From Spirochaetia bacterium (GTDB taxonomy: Bacteria; Spirochaetota; Spirochaetia; Treponematales; Treponemataceae): 28,741 bases of DNA. Positions 6,127 through 14,278 of this stretch are shown here, piece after piece. Each line of letters starts with the position of its first letter. Positions within the stretch are counted from its first letter, which is position 1. The notes under the pieces are model-generated. The model had not been told where the DNA came from. It saw nothing but the letters and a program-made list of their open reading frames with translations, and ran no database searches. The stretch lies in contig CAAGGF010000049.1 in NCBI GenBank assembly GCA_900769325.1, forward strand, positions 1-28,741, read 5' to 3'. Position numbers and translations under genes: made by a program.

Positions 6127-8709
6127 TTATTTAGGAAAAGATGTAAAAACATTTTCAAGAACTTCCTGAACTGATGAAACAGGAATGAATGTAAGGCCTT
6201 TTTTTACATGCTCAGGAATTTCTTCCAAATCACGCAAATTTGCCTTTGGAATAATTATTGTCTTGATTTTGTTTCTTCGGGCAGCGACAGTTTTCTCTCG
6301 TAAACCGCCGATTGGAAGCACTTTTCCGGTTAAAGAAAGTTCCCCAGTCATTGCAAGAGATTTTTTTATCGTTTTTCCAGAAAAAAGCGAAGAAAAAACT
6401 GTCATCATCGTAATTCCTGCAGAAGGTCCGTCTTTTGGAGTGGCACCTTCAGGAATATGAAGATGAACGGTATTTTTTTCAAACCAGTCAGGCTTTTTAA
6501 TTTTCTTTTCGACGGCAATTTTTTTTGCAACATTAAACGCAATTTCAGCAGATTCCTTCATTACATCTCCCATCTGCCCCGTAAGAACTAAATCGCCTTT
6601 TCCAGAAAAAGAAAGTGCTTCAAGCAAAAGAGTATCTCCTCCCATGCTCGTCCACGCAAGACCGATTGCCGTTCCGCTGACATCTGCCTTTTTAATTTCT
6701 GATTCATCAAAGACAGGTTTTCCAAGATATTTTTCAATTTCTGAAGGAAGAATTTCTTTTTCAAAATCTGAATCAAAGAAATTTTCAAATTTGATTTCAG
6801 ATTCTTCAGATTTTTTCTGATTTTTTTCTTCTTCGCTCAGATTTTTTAATGATTCCCTGAATTCTTTCTTTGCATTTTGAAATTTTTCTTCTGCACTGGC
6901 CATATTTTCAGTGATGACTTTTCGGTTTATTTTGTCAACACATTTTTCAAAATTTCTAACTCCTGCTTCACGGGCATATTCTTCGGCAATTTTTAAAATT
7001 ACTTCTTTAGAATATTTTATCTGATTTTTTTTGAGACCGTTTTTTTCAAGATTCTTCGGAATAAGATACTTCCTTGCAATTTCGATTTTTTCCTGGTCGA
7101 TGTAACCTGAAAGCGTTATGATTTCTGCCCTGTCTAAAAGAGGTTCAGGAATTGTATCTAAAGTATTTGCCGTAAGAATAAAGAAAACATTTGAAAGATC
7201 AAACGGAAGGTCAAGGTAATTGTCGCGGAACGATACATTTTGCTCCGGGTCTAAAACTTCAAGAAGTGCACTTGCAGGATCTCCCTGTGCACTCACCCCC
7301 ATTTTGTCAACTTCATCAATGAGAAAAACAGGCGATTTTGAATGAGTAAGTTTTAATCCCTGAATGATTTTTCCACACATTGAACCGATATAAGTTCTTC
7401 TGTGACCTTTTATTTCTGCCTCATCGCGAAGACCGCCTACAGAAAATCTGTAAAACGGCTTATTCATCGCATTTGCAATAGATCGTCCGACACTCGTTTT
7501 TCCGACCCCCGGAGGTCCTACGAGAATCAAAATTGAACCTTTGCTGTCATGCTTTAATTTTCTTACTGAAAGAAATTCGATGATTCTCTTTTTTACATCT
7601 TCAAGCCCGAAATGATCTTTTTCAAGCGTTTTTCTTGCAGAATTAATATCGTAATTTTCTTCTGAATTGTCGTTCCACGGAAGCTGAGTTACAAGTTCAA
7701 GAAAACTCCTTGAAACCATGTATTCAGGCGAATTTGGGTCTAAGAGTTTAAATTTATCAAGTTCACTTTCAAGAGTTTCTTTTATTTCTCCCTCAAAGTT
7801 GAATTCGTTGATTTTATTCAAGAATTTTACATAATCAGAAGATTTTCCGTCAGCATCGACTCCGAGTTCTTCCTGAATCGACCTCATTTCTTCACGTAAA
7901 AAATATTCCCGCTGATTTTTTTCAACGCGCTCGTTTAATTCTTTTTGAATTTTCTTTTGAACACGCAAAACTTCCTGTTCTTTTTTTATAAAAAGAAGAA
8001 CCTGCTCCATCCTTTGGCGGACATTTAAAATTTCAAGAATTTTTTGCTGTTCAGTTTTTTCTATATTTAAAATTGATGTTATAAAATCTGCGATTTTTCC
8101 AGGATCGTCAATATTTACCATATTAAGGCGCATCTCTTCTGAAAAAAGCGGATTATTTTCTGAAATTTCTTTCATTTCACTGATTAAAGCCCGTGTAAGT
8201 GCCTTTACTTCAAAAGAAGAAGAATCTTCGTTTTCAAGATAATCTACGGCGACAACAATCGGAAGTGAAGAACTGATTGTTTTACGGATTTTAAAACGCT
8301 TTACAGTTGAAATAAAAACATTCATTCCCCCGTCAGGAAGATTTATTTTTTTTACGATTCTTGCAACAGTCCCGACCTGATACAAATCTTTTGCAGAAGG
8401 TTTGTCTTCATCGTTTTTTAAAAGAACAAGCCCGATATAACCGTCAGAACTGTAAGCGGTTTCTATAACCTTAACATCTTCTGAAGCAGAAATCATAAGA
8501 GGCGTAAAAATTCCGGGAAAAATCGGGCGTGCCTGAAGCGGAATTATAGGAAGTTTATTTGGAAGCGTCTGGTCAGCCGGAACCATGAGTTTTGATCTTG
8601 GATTTATTTCTTCATCAGTGATTTTTTCAAAGGCTGAATCCAGTGCGTCTTTTACTTTTTCAAGTTTTTCGTCAATTTCTTCGTTTTTTGAATCATCATT
8701 TTCAGTCAT
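6127..8709 (-). CDS. lon: ATP-dependent protease Lon
   Basis: An 860-residue AAA+ serine protease that degrades damaged and regulatory proteins in the cytoplasm. Domains in order: an acidic N-terminal tail (1-45), LON substrate-binding domain (from KLPIIPLQARPIFPG, 52-66), coiled coil (about 240-285), AAA+ module with Walker A GPPGVGKT (398-405) and Walker B VFLIDEVD (461-468), then the protease domain with catalytic Ser763 (DGPSAG) and Lys806 (LREKTVAARR). It is longer than E. coli Lon (784) because of the N-terminal tail and a charged insertion at about 603-655 before the protease domain. The ATG at 8709 has no Shine-Dalgarno and is probably leaderless (promoter 8716-8744). No CIRCE heat-shock operator is visible upstream. 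Confidence 0.97.
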   Translation of the reverse strand: MTENDDSKNEEIDEKLEKVKDALDSAFEKITDEEINPRSKLMVPADQTLPNKLPIIPLQARPIFPGIFTPLMISASEDVKVIETAYSSDGYIGLVLLKNDEDKPSAKDLYQVGTVARIVKKINLPDGGMNVFISTVKRFKIRKTISSSLPIVVAVDYLENEDSSSFEVKALTRALISEMKEISENNPLFSEEMRLNMVNIDDPGKIADFITSILNIEKTEQQKILEILNVRQRMEQVLLFIKKEQEVLRVQKKIQKELNERVEKNQREYFLREEMRSIQEELGVDADGKSSDYVKFLNKINEFNFEGEIKETLESELDKFKLLDPNSPEYMVSRSFLELVTQLPWNDNSEENYDINSARKTLEKDHFGLEDVKKRIIEFLSVRKLKHDSKGSILILVGPPGVGKTSVGRSIANAMNKPFYRFSVGGLRDEAEIKGHRRTYIGSMCGKIIQGLKLTHSKSPVFLIDEVDKMGVSAQGDPASALLEVLDPEQNVSFRDNYLDLPFDLSNVFFILTANTLDTIPEPLLDRAEIITLSGYIDQEKIEIARKYLIPKNLEKNGLKKNQIKYSKEVILKIAEEYAREAGVRNFEKCVDKINRKVITENMASAEEKFQNAKKEFRESLKNLSEEEKNQKKSEESEIKFENFFDSDFEKEILPSEIEKYLGKPVFDESEIKKADVSGTAIGLAWTSMGGDTLLLEALSFSGKGDLVLTGQMGDVMKESAEIAFNVAKKIAVEKKIKKPDWFEKNTVHLHIPEGATPKDGPSAGITMMTVFSSLFSGKTIKKSLAMTGELSLTGKVLPIGGLREKTVAARRNKIKTIIIPKANLRDLEEIPEHVKKGLTFIPVSSVQEVLENVFTSFPK

Positions 8710-8715
8710 ATTTTA

Positions 8716-8744
8716 AATATACTTAGCAAAACAAACTTCGGCAA
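8716..8744 (-). promoter_or_regulatory. lon promoter, predicted start on the ATG
   Basis: On the minus strand TTGCCG (8744-8739), 17 bases, TATATT (8721-8716), then six bases to the ATG at 8709. The expected transcription start coincides with the A of the start codon. The -35 shares TGCCGAA with the elements before recQ and the gene at 1-47. Confidence 0.55.
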
Positions 8745-8830
8745 GTATTTTCTTTACAAACTTTTAAATCAGATTCTTCAAAATTTCATAAAATTTTTTT
8801 ATTTTTTGAGGAAGATTGCCTGAAAACTAA

Positions 8831-8960
8831 TGTCATTCTGAACTTGTTTCTAGAAATTTGTCATTCTGAACTTGTTTCTAGAAATTTGTCATTCTGAACT
8901 TGTTTCAGAATCTACGCTACATATAATGTGCAGTCTCCGAAAATGAGTTCTAAGTGACAG
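8831..8960 (+). repeat. Tandem palindromic repeats, same family as 205-371
   Basis: The half-unit beginning TGTCATTCTGAACTTGTTTC occurs three times with an exact 28-base period (starts 8831, 8859, 8887). The first two copies end TAGAAATT; the third ends CAGAATC and so has an intact ATTCTGAA-type hairpin. It is followed at about 8934-8960 by a degenerate inverted partner (CTCCGAAAATGAGTTCTAAG), giving the full two-ended architecture seen near recQ. The region lies between divergent lon and hisC and encodes no credible gene. Confidence 0.75.
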
Positions 8961-9017
8961 TAAAAATGTAAATTTTTAAACAGTCTGGGAAAAAGAATTT
9001 TCGTTTTTAGATGCGAA

Positions 9018-9120
9018 AGGGATTGTAGAGGCGCGAAGCGTTCTATGCAAAGCATAGAATGAGCGTCAAGCGGAACCTCGAAATGACCGGTTTTTGTGCA
9101 TTTTGCACAAAAATTCGCCC
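9018..9120. repeat. GC-rich palindromic element upstream of hisC
   Basis: Two perfect hairpins lie side by side: TTCTATGC/GCATAGAA (9041-9048 with 9052-9059, 3-base loop), enclosed by GAGG/CCTC (9028-9031 with 9076-9079), and TTTTTGTGC/GCACAAAAA (9091-9099 with 9105-9113, 5-base loop). Base composition is richer in GC than its surroundings. On the minus strand, 9088-9076 reads GGTCATTTCGAGG, which resembles the GTCATTCTGAAC head of the neighbouring repeats. It looks like a REP or MITE-type insertion. The second hairpin lacks a downstream T-tract, so a terminator role is not supported. Confidence 0.6.
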
Positions 9121-9147
9121 GTAAAAAATTATAGATTAAAATTTCAG

Positions 9148-9176
9148 TTGTTGCATTTAAAAAAAATCATTAAAAT
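9148..9176 (+). promoter_or_regulatory. hisC promoter, predicted start on the ATG
   Basis: TTGTTG (9148-9153), 17 bases, TAAAAT (9171-9176), then exactly six bases to the ATG at 9183. The bases between (AAAGGA) resemble a Shine-Dalgarno but touch the start codon, which is too close to work. A leaderless transcript starting at 9183 fits better and favours this ATG over the one at 9198. Confidence 0.5.
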
Positions 9177-9182
9177 AAAGGA

Positions 9183-10334
9183 ATGCTGACTTCAAGAATG
9201 AAAAATCTTCACCCTTATGTTCCCGGAGAACAGCCTAAAGACAGGGTGTATATAAAATTAAACGCAAATGAAAATCCTTATCCGCCTTGCAATGAAATTT
9301 TAGACGGTTTAAAAAAAGAAATTTCTTGCTTTCCGTCAAAACTTTCGCTTTATCCTGACCCGGATTCAAATGAGCTTAAAAAATCGATTGCAAAAATGCT
9401 GAACGAAACCGGAGGAGTTCTTTCAAGGTGCAATGTTTCAGGAAAAAATGTTTCTCCGTGTGAAAGCGACAGAATCGGTTTTGAAATTACGCCAGAAATG
9501 ATTTACACAGGAAACGGAAGCGATGAAGTTCTCTCGTTCGTTTTTTATGCTTTTTTTGACAGTAAAAATACTCTTGTTCTTCCAGAATTTACTTACAGTT
9601 TTTATCCTGTTTACGCAGGTTTTTACGGAATTGACACAGATATTGTTCCAATGAAAAAAGACTGGAGCCTTGATGTTGAAAAAATGCTTTCCCTTGCCCA
9701 AAAAAACGCATCCGGCTTGATTTTTGCAAATCCGAATGCACCGACGGGACTTTCTCTTTCAAGGCTTGAGATTAGAAAAATGCTTGAAAAATCTGATCCT
9801 GATAAAATTTTTGTTGTGGACGAGGCTTACTGCGATTTTGGAGGAGAAAGCTGCATTACGCTTCTTAAAGATTTTAAAAATCTATTGATTGTAAGGACTT
9901 TCAGCAAAAGCCTTTCAGGAGCGGGGCTTCGGCTTGGGTACATTGTTTCTTCACCAGAAATAGTTTCAAGCGTAACGACTGTCAAAAATTCTTTAAATCA
10001 TTTTCCGCTCGATGCCTTAACTCAAATTTCCGGGAAAATTGCCTGTGAAAACGCATGGTATTACGCTGAATGTGCAAAAAAAGTTGTTTCCGAGCGTGAA
10101 AGTTTTCAAAAATTCCTTGAAGAAAACGGATGGTTTTATATTCCGAGCAAGACGAATTTTGTTCTTGTAAAAAATCCTTCTGTTTCCGGAAAAGAAGTTT
10201 ATACAAAAATCAAGGAAAACGGAATTTTGGTCCGTCATTTTGACACTAAAGGAATTTCTGATTATGTGCGCATTACAATCGGAACAAAAGAACAAATGGA
10301 TAAATTAAAAGAAATTATGAAAAAAATAAAATGA
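9183..10334 (+). CDS. hisC: Histidinol-phosphate aminotransferase HisC
   Basis: A class I/II PLP-dependent aminotransferase of 383 residues that converts imidazole acetol phosphate to histidinol phosphate. The PLP lysine is Lys242 in TFSKSLSGAGLRLGY, with Asp213 (VVDEAYCDF) and Asn185 (NPNAPTG) as cofactor contacts. The N-terminal motif KLNANENPYPP is typical of HisC. Residues about 76-103, a Cys-containing stretch after KMLNE, look like an insertion relative to the family and account for the somewhat long chain. The start at 9183 is preferred on promoter geometry; 9198 (MKNLHPYVPGEQP) is the alternative. HisC enzymes often also act on aromatic substrates, which the sequence cannot settle. 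Confidence 0.93.
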   Translation: MLTSRMKNLHPYVPGEQPKDRVYIKLNANENPYPPCNEILDGLKKEISCFPSKLSLYPDPDSNELKKSIAKMLNETGGVLSRCNVSGKNVSPCESDRIGFEITPEMIYTGNGSDEVLSFVFYAFFDSKNTLVLPEFTYSFYPVYAGFYGIDTDIVPMKKDWSLDVEKMLSLAQKNASGLIFANPNAPTGLSLSRLEIRKMLEKSDPDKIFVVDEAYCDFGGESCITLLKDFKNLLIVRTFSKSLSGAGLRLGYIVSSPEIVSSVTTVKNSLNHFPLDALTQISGKIACENAWYYAECAKKVVSERESFQKFLEENGWFYIPSKTNFVLVKNPSVSGKEVYTKIKENGILVRHFDTKGISDYVRITIGTKEQMDKLKEIMKKIK

Positions 10335-10400
10335 AAGTGCCTTAAAATTTAGCCTTTGTTATTTTTACGGTTCTTAAAATTTAAAAATTTTGGAGATTTT

Positions 10401-11075
10401 ATGAAATTTTTAGCGATTTCTGATTTGCATGGAAATGTTTCGGTTTTAGATAAACTTGATTCTGTTTTTAAATCAGTTGATGCCGTTTTATTTGCCGGTG
10501 ATTTTTGCGAATGTTTCAAGACAGAAACAGGAAAGCCTTCGCTTGATGCCCTTATAAAAAAACACGATGAAATTTATGCCGTTTTAGGAAACTGCGATGA
10601 ACCTGATTTTATCGAAGAACTTGAAGATGCAGAAATAAACGCTGAACGAATTTTAAATTTTACAGAAGGACTTTCTATAATTGGTTCTGGCGGCGGTCAG
10701 ATTTTTACAAAACAGACTCCAAATGAACGCACAGAAGAAGACCTTATGGAAGATTTTAAAATTCTTGATTGTGAAAATGCTTCTTCGCTTGAAAATCTTA
10801 TTGTAATTTCTCACAATCCGCCAAAAGATACTGTATGCGACGCCGTAAACAAAGATATTCACGCAGGTTCTGTGCTTTTCAGAAAATTTATCGAAGAGCG
10901 AAAACCTCTTTTAGTTGTCTGCGGGCACATTCACGAAGGAGCAGGAATCGATAAAATCGGGGAAACTTTCATTGTAAACCCGGGTCCTCTTACAGACGGA
11001 AAATATGCAATTATCGAAGTTTTAAAAGAAGGAAACAAATTTAAAGTTTCAAGTGCAGAACTTTTTTCTTTGTAA
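10401..11075 (+). CDS. YfcE/MJ0936-type metallophosphoesterase
   Basis: A calcineurin-like phosphoesterase of 224 residues with two metal sites. Motifs are Asp8-x-His10 (SDLHGN), Asp34 (AGDF), Asn64 (GNCDE), His138 (SHNPP) and the pair His176/His178 (GHIHEG), followed by NPGP. These make it a phosphodiesterase or phosphatase; the family acts on small substrates such as phosphodiester compounds, but the natural substrate is unknown. The start is the ATG at 10401 with GGAG five bases upstream; an in-frame TTG at 10356 lacks a ribosome site and would add a non-homologous 15-residue tail. It follows hisC by 66 bases and converges on the gene at 11093 with only 17 bases between. Confidence 0.85.
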   Translation: MKFLAISDLHGNVSVLDKLDSVFKSVDAVLFAGDFCECFKTETGKPSLDALIKKHDEIYAVLGNCDEPDFIEELEDAEINAERILNFTEGLSIIGSGGGQIFTKQTPNERTEEDLMEDFKILDCENASSLENLIVISHNPPKDTVCDAVNKDIHAGSVLFRKFIEERKPLLVVCGHIHEGAGIDKIGETFIVNPGPLTDGKYAIIEVLKEGNKFKVSSAELFSL

Positions 11076-11092
11076 CGGCCATTTTTTAAATT

Positions 11093-12034
11093 TTATTCTG
11101 ACTGTGCGATTCTAAATCCCATGTAATTGTAAAATTCGTTGGGGTCAAAAGTGTATCTGTCTGCGGTGAACAAAAATCCTGTGTATTTTGACCAGCTTCC
11201 GCCGCGGCTTACACGCTGACTTCCATATTCAGGGCCTTGAGAACGTTTTTCTGTTTGTTCTGAATATTCTGAAAACCAATCCCAGCAGAACTCAAGTACA
11301 TTTCCGCTCATGTCAAAAAGTCCGAGTGCATTTGCATTTCCGCTTCCGATTGCAATTTTTGTATCAGCTGAAAAAACTGTTCCGGCTGTTCCTACAGGCA
11401 TCGTCTGATTTGCATTTTCTGAACTCCAGGCATAATCTGTTTCTGGTAAATCTTGAGAAATCTGGCCGCTTGCAAGGTCTCCTTTTTGGAAGCCGTCTTT
11501 TGTTTTTCTTGCGGCGTATTCCCATTCTGCTTCTGTCGGGAGTCTGTAACCGTCTGAATCCCAGTTGCATTCTGCAAGGTCGCACGAAGAAGTATTTGAA
11601 GAATCTTTTAAAATCTGTCCTTTATATGTGTAGCACGGAGTTTTTCCCTGAAGTTCGCTTAAAGCATTGCACCAGACGATTGCATCATACCAGCTTATCA
11701 TTGTGACAGGCTGACCGAAACCGTTTTCTGTTGGGGCTTTTCCTCGCCTTCCGTATGCACCTTCTTGACCGGGATTTTGAAAAACATAACCTGTTAATTC
11801 GGCCTTGATTCTAACTGAATACCAAAGGCTGTATGTTGTTTCAAATTTGTTTATTTTAAAAGGTTCAACCGTTCTTTTTGCCGTAAAAGACTGGATATTT
11901 TCACCGATTATGAAAGATTCTGATTTTGTATCGACCAAAACCATTTCAAGGTCGCTTAAAGGCTTTGAAAAATCTGTAGCAAATGAAAAAAAAGTTAAAA
12001 ACGATGCTAAAAAAATAAAAAGTGTTTTTTTCAT
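11093..12034 (-). CDS. Secreted FGE-sulfatase-domain (SUMF1-like) protein without the catalytic cysteines
   Basis: The 313-residue product has a signal peptide (MKKTLFIFLASFLTFFSFA) and one SUMF1/formylglycine-generating-enzyme fold. Family landmarks are RLPTEAEWEYAAR, LGLFDMSGNVLEFCWDW, VSRGGSW and the C-terminal MGFRIA. In true formylglycine-generating enzymes the segment after RGGS carries two copper-binding cysteines; here it reads SWSKYTGFLFTADRYTFDP and has none. Sulfatase activation is therefore unlikely, and a binding or surface role is more plausible. GGGAG seven bases before the ATG sets the start. It follows corA by 25 bases and is probably cotranscribed with it. Confidence 0.85.
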   Translation of the reverse strand: MKKTLFIFLASFLTFFSFATDFSKPLSDLEMVLVDTKSESFIIGENIQSFTAKRTVEPFKINKFETTYSLWYSVRIKAELTGYVFQNPGQEGAYGRRGKAPTENGFGQPVTMISWYDAIVWCNALSELQGKTPCYTYKGQILKDSSNTSSCDLAECNWDSDGYRLPTEAEWEYAARKTKDGFQKGDLASGQISQDLPETDYAWSSENANQTMPVGTAGTVFSADTKIAIGSGNANALGLFDMSGNVLEFCWDWFSEYSEQTEKRSQGPEYGSQRVSRGGSWSKYTGFLFTADRYTFDPNEFYNYMGFRIAQSE

Positions 12035-12059
12035 TGAATTCTCCCATTTGGATAAAAAT

Positions 12060-13109
12060 TTAATTCTGAAGTGCAGATTCGATTAATTTGAGTCTCCGGG
12101 CATTTTTCTGTGCTTTCTTCATATATTTGTATTTGTTTTTACCGAGCTGCTTTTTCCTGTTAGGATAACGGCGTTCTGAAAGTCCAAGACAGACATTCGT
12201 AATTATTACGGTAAGAATACAAAGGCCGCTTATTATGAGGCAGGAAAGTTTTCCAAGATTTGCAAGAGGAAGTTCGACATTCATTCCGTAAAAACTCGTG
12301 ATAAAGGTTGGAACCATCATAAGAATATTCAGAATTGAAAGCCGTTTCATGTACATATTGAGGTTGTTGTTTATTACCGAGTCAAATGCATCGAGAATTC
12401 CAACAAGGACATTTCTGTATGTGTCCGCCATTTCAATAGCCTGACGGTTATCGATTTCAACATCATCAAGCCAGTCGATATCATCGTAGTCGAGTTTGAT
12501 TAATTTTGTTTTCCTGAATTTTTCAAGAAGCATCTGGTTTGCCTTTAATGATGTCGTAAAATAGACGAGAGATTTTTCAAGGCTTAAAAGCTGAAGGATT
12601 TCTTTATTTTCGACTGAAAGCTGAAATTCGTTTTGAATTCCGATACTCCGCCTGTTGATTTCTTTTAGATAGCGAAGGAATGTTAAATCTGAACGGGAAA
12701 GAATGCGCATCATAAAAGAAGGAAAGTCGTTTAAATTTATTTCTTTTACGCGTCCAGTTGAAAAATCTTTTAAAACTTCACAGTCGGTCCAGCAGATTGT
12801 TATTATGTAGTTGTCTTTTATTATGATTCCCAGCGGAATTGTCCAGTATTGAGTTTCGGCACTAGGGTCATAAATTGGAAGACGAATAATCGTAAGGACA
12901 TAGCCGTCTCCATCTTCAAGTCGTGACTGCTCATCCGGGTCAAGAATATCGAGAATGTGTTCCGGGTCGATTTGAAATTCCTTCTGAAGAAGTTCAACAT
13001 CATCTCTTGTAACGATTCTTGCATCTACCCATGTTTTTAATTCTGAATTGAGGGATTCTTTTTCAATGCGGCAGATTTTTTCTGCTTCTTGCTGCCAATA
13101 TGTAATCAT
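12060..13109 (-). CDS. corA: CorA-family magnesium/divalent-cation channel
   Basis: The 349-residue product belongs to the CorA metal-ion transporter family, which forms pentameric Mg2+ channels in the inner membrane. It has a long cytoplasmic N-terminal domain, a helical stalk, then two C-terminal transmembrane helices (about 257-275 and 287-309) with the GMN signature at 275-277 in SFYGMNVELP. The tail is Lys/Arg-rich. The ATG at 13109 is chosen because AGGA lies seven bases upstream; an in-frame GTG at 13151 has no ribosome site and is preceded directly by an in-frame stop. A 286-base leader separates it from the PHP gene and contains a short ORF overlapping this start. Confidence 0.93.
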   Translation of the reverse strand: MITYWQQEAEKICRIEKESLNSELKTWVDARIVTRDDVELLQKEFQIDPEHILDILDPDEQSRLEDGDGYVLTIIRLPIYDPSAETQYWTIPLGIIIKDNYIITICWTDCEVLKDFSTGRVKEINLNDFPSFMMRILSRSDLTFLRYLKEINRRSIGIQNEFQLSVENKEILQLLSLEKSLVYFTTSLKANQMLLEKFRKTKLIKLDYDDIDWLDDVEIDNRQAIEMADTYRNVLVGILDAFDSVINNNLNMYMKRLSILNILMMVPTFITSFYGMNVELPLANLGKLSCLIISGLCILTVIITNVCLGLSERRYPNRKKQLGKNKYKYMKKAQKNARRLKLIESALQN

Positions 13110-13191
13110 AATTTTGTCCTGAAATGTGATAAATGAGTGTATGACATACACTTAATATGGGATAACTGGAAGAATTACTGCCACCGTCCAT
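13063..13191 (-). CDS. Possible 42-residue leader ORF overlapping the corA start
   Basis: An ATG at 13191 follows GGGAGG with seven bases of spacing, one of the best ribosome sites in the window. It opens a 42-codon frame (starts MDGGSNSSSY, ends SRKNLPH) that runs 47 bases into corA in a different frame. No protein family is recognisable and there is no signal or membrane segment. A role as a translated leader coupling to corA is an inference from position. The rest of the leader (13192-13395) is AT-rich, and I see no riboswitch I can name in it. Confidence 0.4.
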   Translation of the reverse strand: MDGGSNSSSYPILSVCHTLIYHISGQNYDYILAARSRKNLPH

Positions 13192-13395
13192 AAAACGCCT
13201 CCCATATAAGTGGAATAAAAGTCTGCAACGCAAACTTGTGAATAAAATCACTTCATTTATTAACAGAACAACATTTTGCACCTTAAAGCCAGAATTTACT
13301 TTATGAAAATGTAAAAATTCAGTTATTTTTATTCTAATTTACTTTTTATTTTTTTTCAATTAATAAAAACTCTTTTGAACAAGCGATTTTAAATT

Positions 13396-14247
13396 TTATC
13401 TGCGTTTTTCAAGTTCTGCAAGAAGTTCATCGGTATAAAATCTGTCGTCGATTCTTCTCTGTCCGCAAGTAAGGCCTAAATACCTGTCGCGCCTTATTTT
13501 TTCGCCGTGAAAATCGCTTCCGGCAGTAACAAAAAATCCATTCCGTCTTGCAATTTCTTCAAGGCGTTCACATTCTACAACTCTTGCACCCGGATGATAG
13601 GCTTCAAGCCCTAAAACTCCCTGATTTCTGAACGTTTTAAGAGTTTCTTCAAGTTTTGCCCAGGAAAGATAAAGCGAAAGTGGATGTGCAATAACAGGAA
13701 TTCCTTTAGATTCATAGATTGCCGTAACTGCTTCATTTAAATCGCATCCAGTTTTTTCTATAAAACAGCATTTTCCGCGTGTGAGGAATTTATCAAAAGC
13801 CTGCTGAACATTTTTTACAAATCCGTGCGTGTATAAAAATTCTGCAATTTGAGGGCGGCCTAAACTTTCGCGCGGATAGTCTTTTTTTATTTCTTCAAGG
13901 GAAACATTTATTCCGTTTTCGTTTAATTTTTGAATCATCTGAATGTTGCGCTCTGTTCGGTTCTGCTTTAATTTTTCTGTAAGTTTTAAAAGACTTTCGC
14001 TTGGACTTTTAATTCCAAGTCCGAGAAGATGAAATTCGCTTCCTGGACGCTGAATGTTGATTTCGATTCCGGGAACAAAAGTAATTGCCAATTCCTTTGC
14101 TTTTTTTTCAGCTTCTTCAAGTCCTTTTGTAGTATCGTGATCCGTGAGTGCTATAACCGAAAGACCTCGTTTATATGCTTTTTCAATTAATTCAGAAGGA
14201 GAATATTGACCGTCTGAAGCAGTAGAATGAGAATGTAAATCAATCAT
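13396..14247 (-). CDS. PHP-domain phosphoesterase (RNase AM/YciV-like)
   Basis: A 283-residue PHP protein with the full metal-site set: His5/His7 (DLHSHSTASDG), Asp12, Asp36-His37 (LTDHD), Glu62 (GIEIN), His73, His188 (IAHP), His218 and the terminal Asp245/His247 (GSDFHGE). The size and the helical insertion between 90 and 160 match the YciV/TrpH group, which hydrolyses 3',5'-nucleoside bisphosphates and trims RNA 5' ends. The exact substrate is inferred from family resemblance. No Shine-Dalgarno precedes the ATG; an extended -10 ends seven bases before it, so the mRNA may be leaderless. It diverges from the Crp-family gene. Confidence 0.88.
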   Translation of the reverse strand: MIDLHSHSTASDGQYSPSELIEKAYKRGLSVIALTDHDTTKGLEEAEKKAKELAITFVPGIEINIQRPGSEFHLLGLGIKSPSESLLKLTEKLKQNRTERNIQMIQKLNENGINVSLEEIKKDYPRESLGRPQIAEFLYTHGFVKNVQQAFDKFLTRGKCCFIEKTGCDLNEAVTAIYESKGIPVIAHPLSLYLSWAKLEETLKTFRNQGVLGLEAYHPGARVVECERLEEIARRNGFFVTAGSDFHGEKIRRDRYLGLTCGQRRIDDRFYTDELLAELEKRR

Positions 14248-14254
14248 GAAAATG

Positions 14255-14263
14255 ATAATAGCA
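14255..14263 (-). promoter_or_regulatory. Extended -10 promoter of the PHP gene
   Basis: The minus strand reads TGCTATTAT (14263-14255), an extended -10 with a TG one base upstream. The hexamer ends seven bases before the ATG at 14247, so transcription should start within a base or so of the start codon. No good -35 is seen. It lies 16 bases from the divergent extended -10 at 14279-14287. Confidence 0.45.
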
Positions 14264-14278
14264 TAAATTTTAGTTTTG

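Noticed and set aside
8710..8830. CIRCE heat-shock operator before lon
   Set aside because: No TTAGCACTC-N9-GAGTGCTAA or close variant is present.
8831..8915. Three units with a 28-base period, as in a CRISPR array
   Set aside because: The units are contiguous without spacers, form only partial copies of the dispersed repeat seen at 205-371, and no cas gene is present.
11188..11706. A 172-codon plus-strand ORF
   Set aside because: It lies wholly antisense to the FGE-like gene, whose frame has clear family motifs; the ORF has none.
13192..13395. M-box (Mg2+) riboswitch in the corA leader
   Set aside because: The leader is very AT-rich and I could not find the conserved M-box core or a terminator; only the short ORF stands out.
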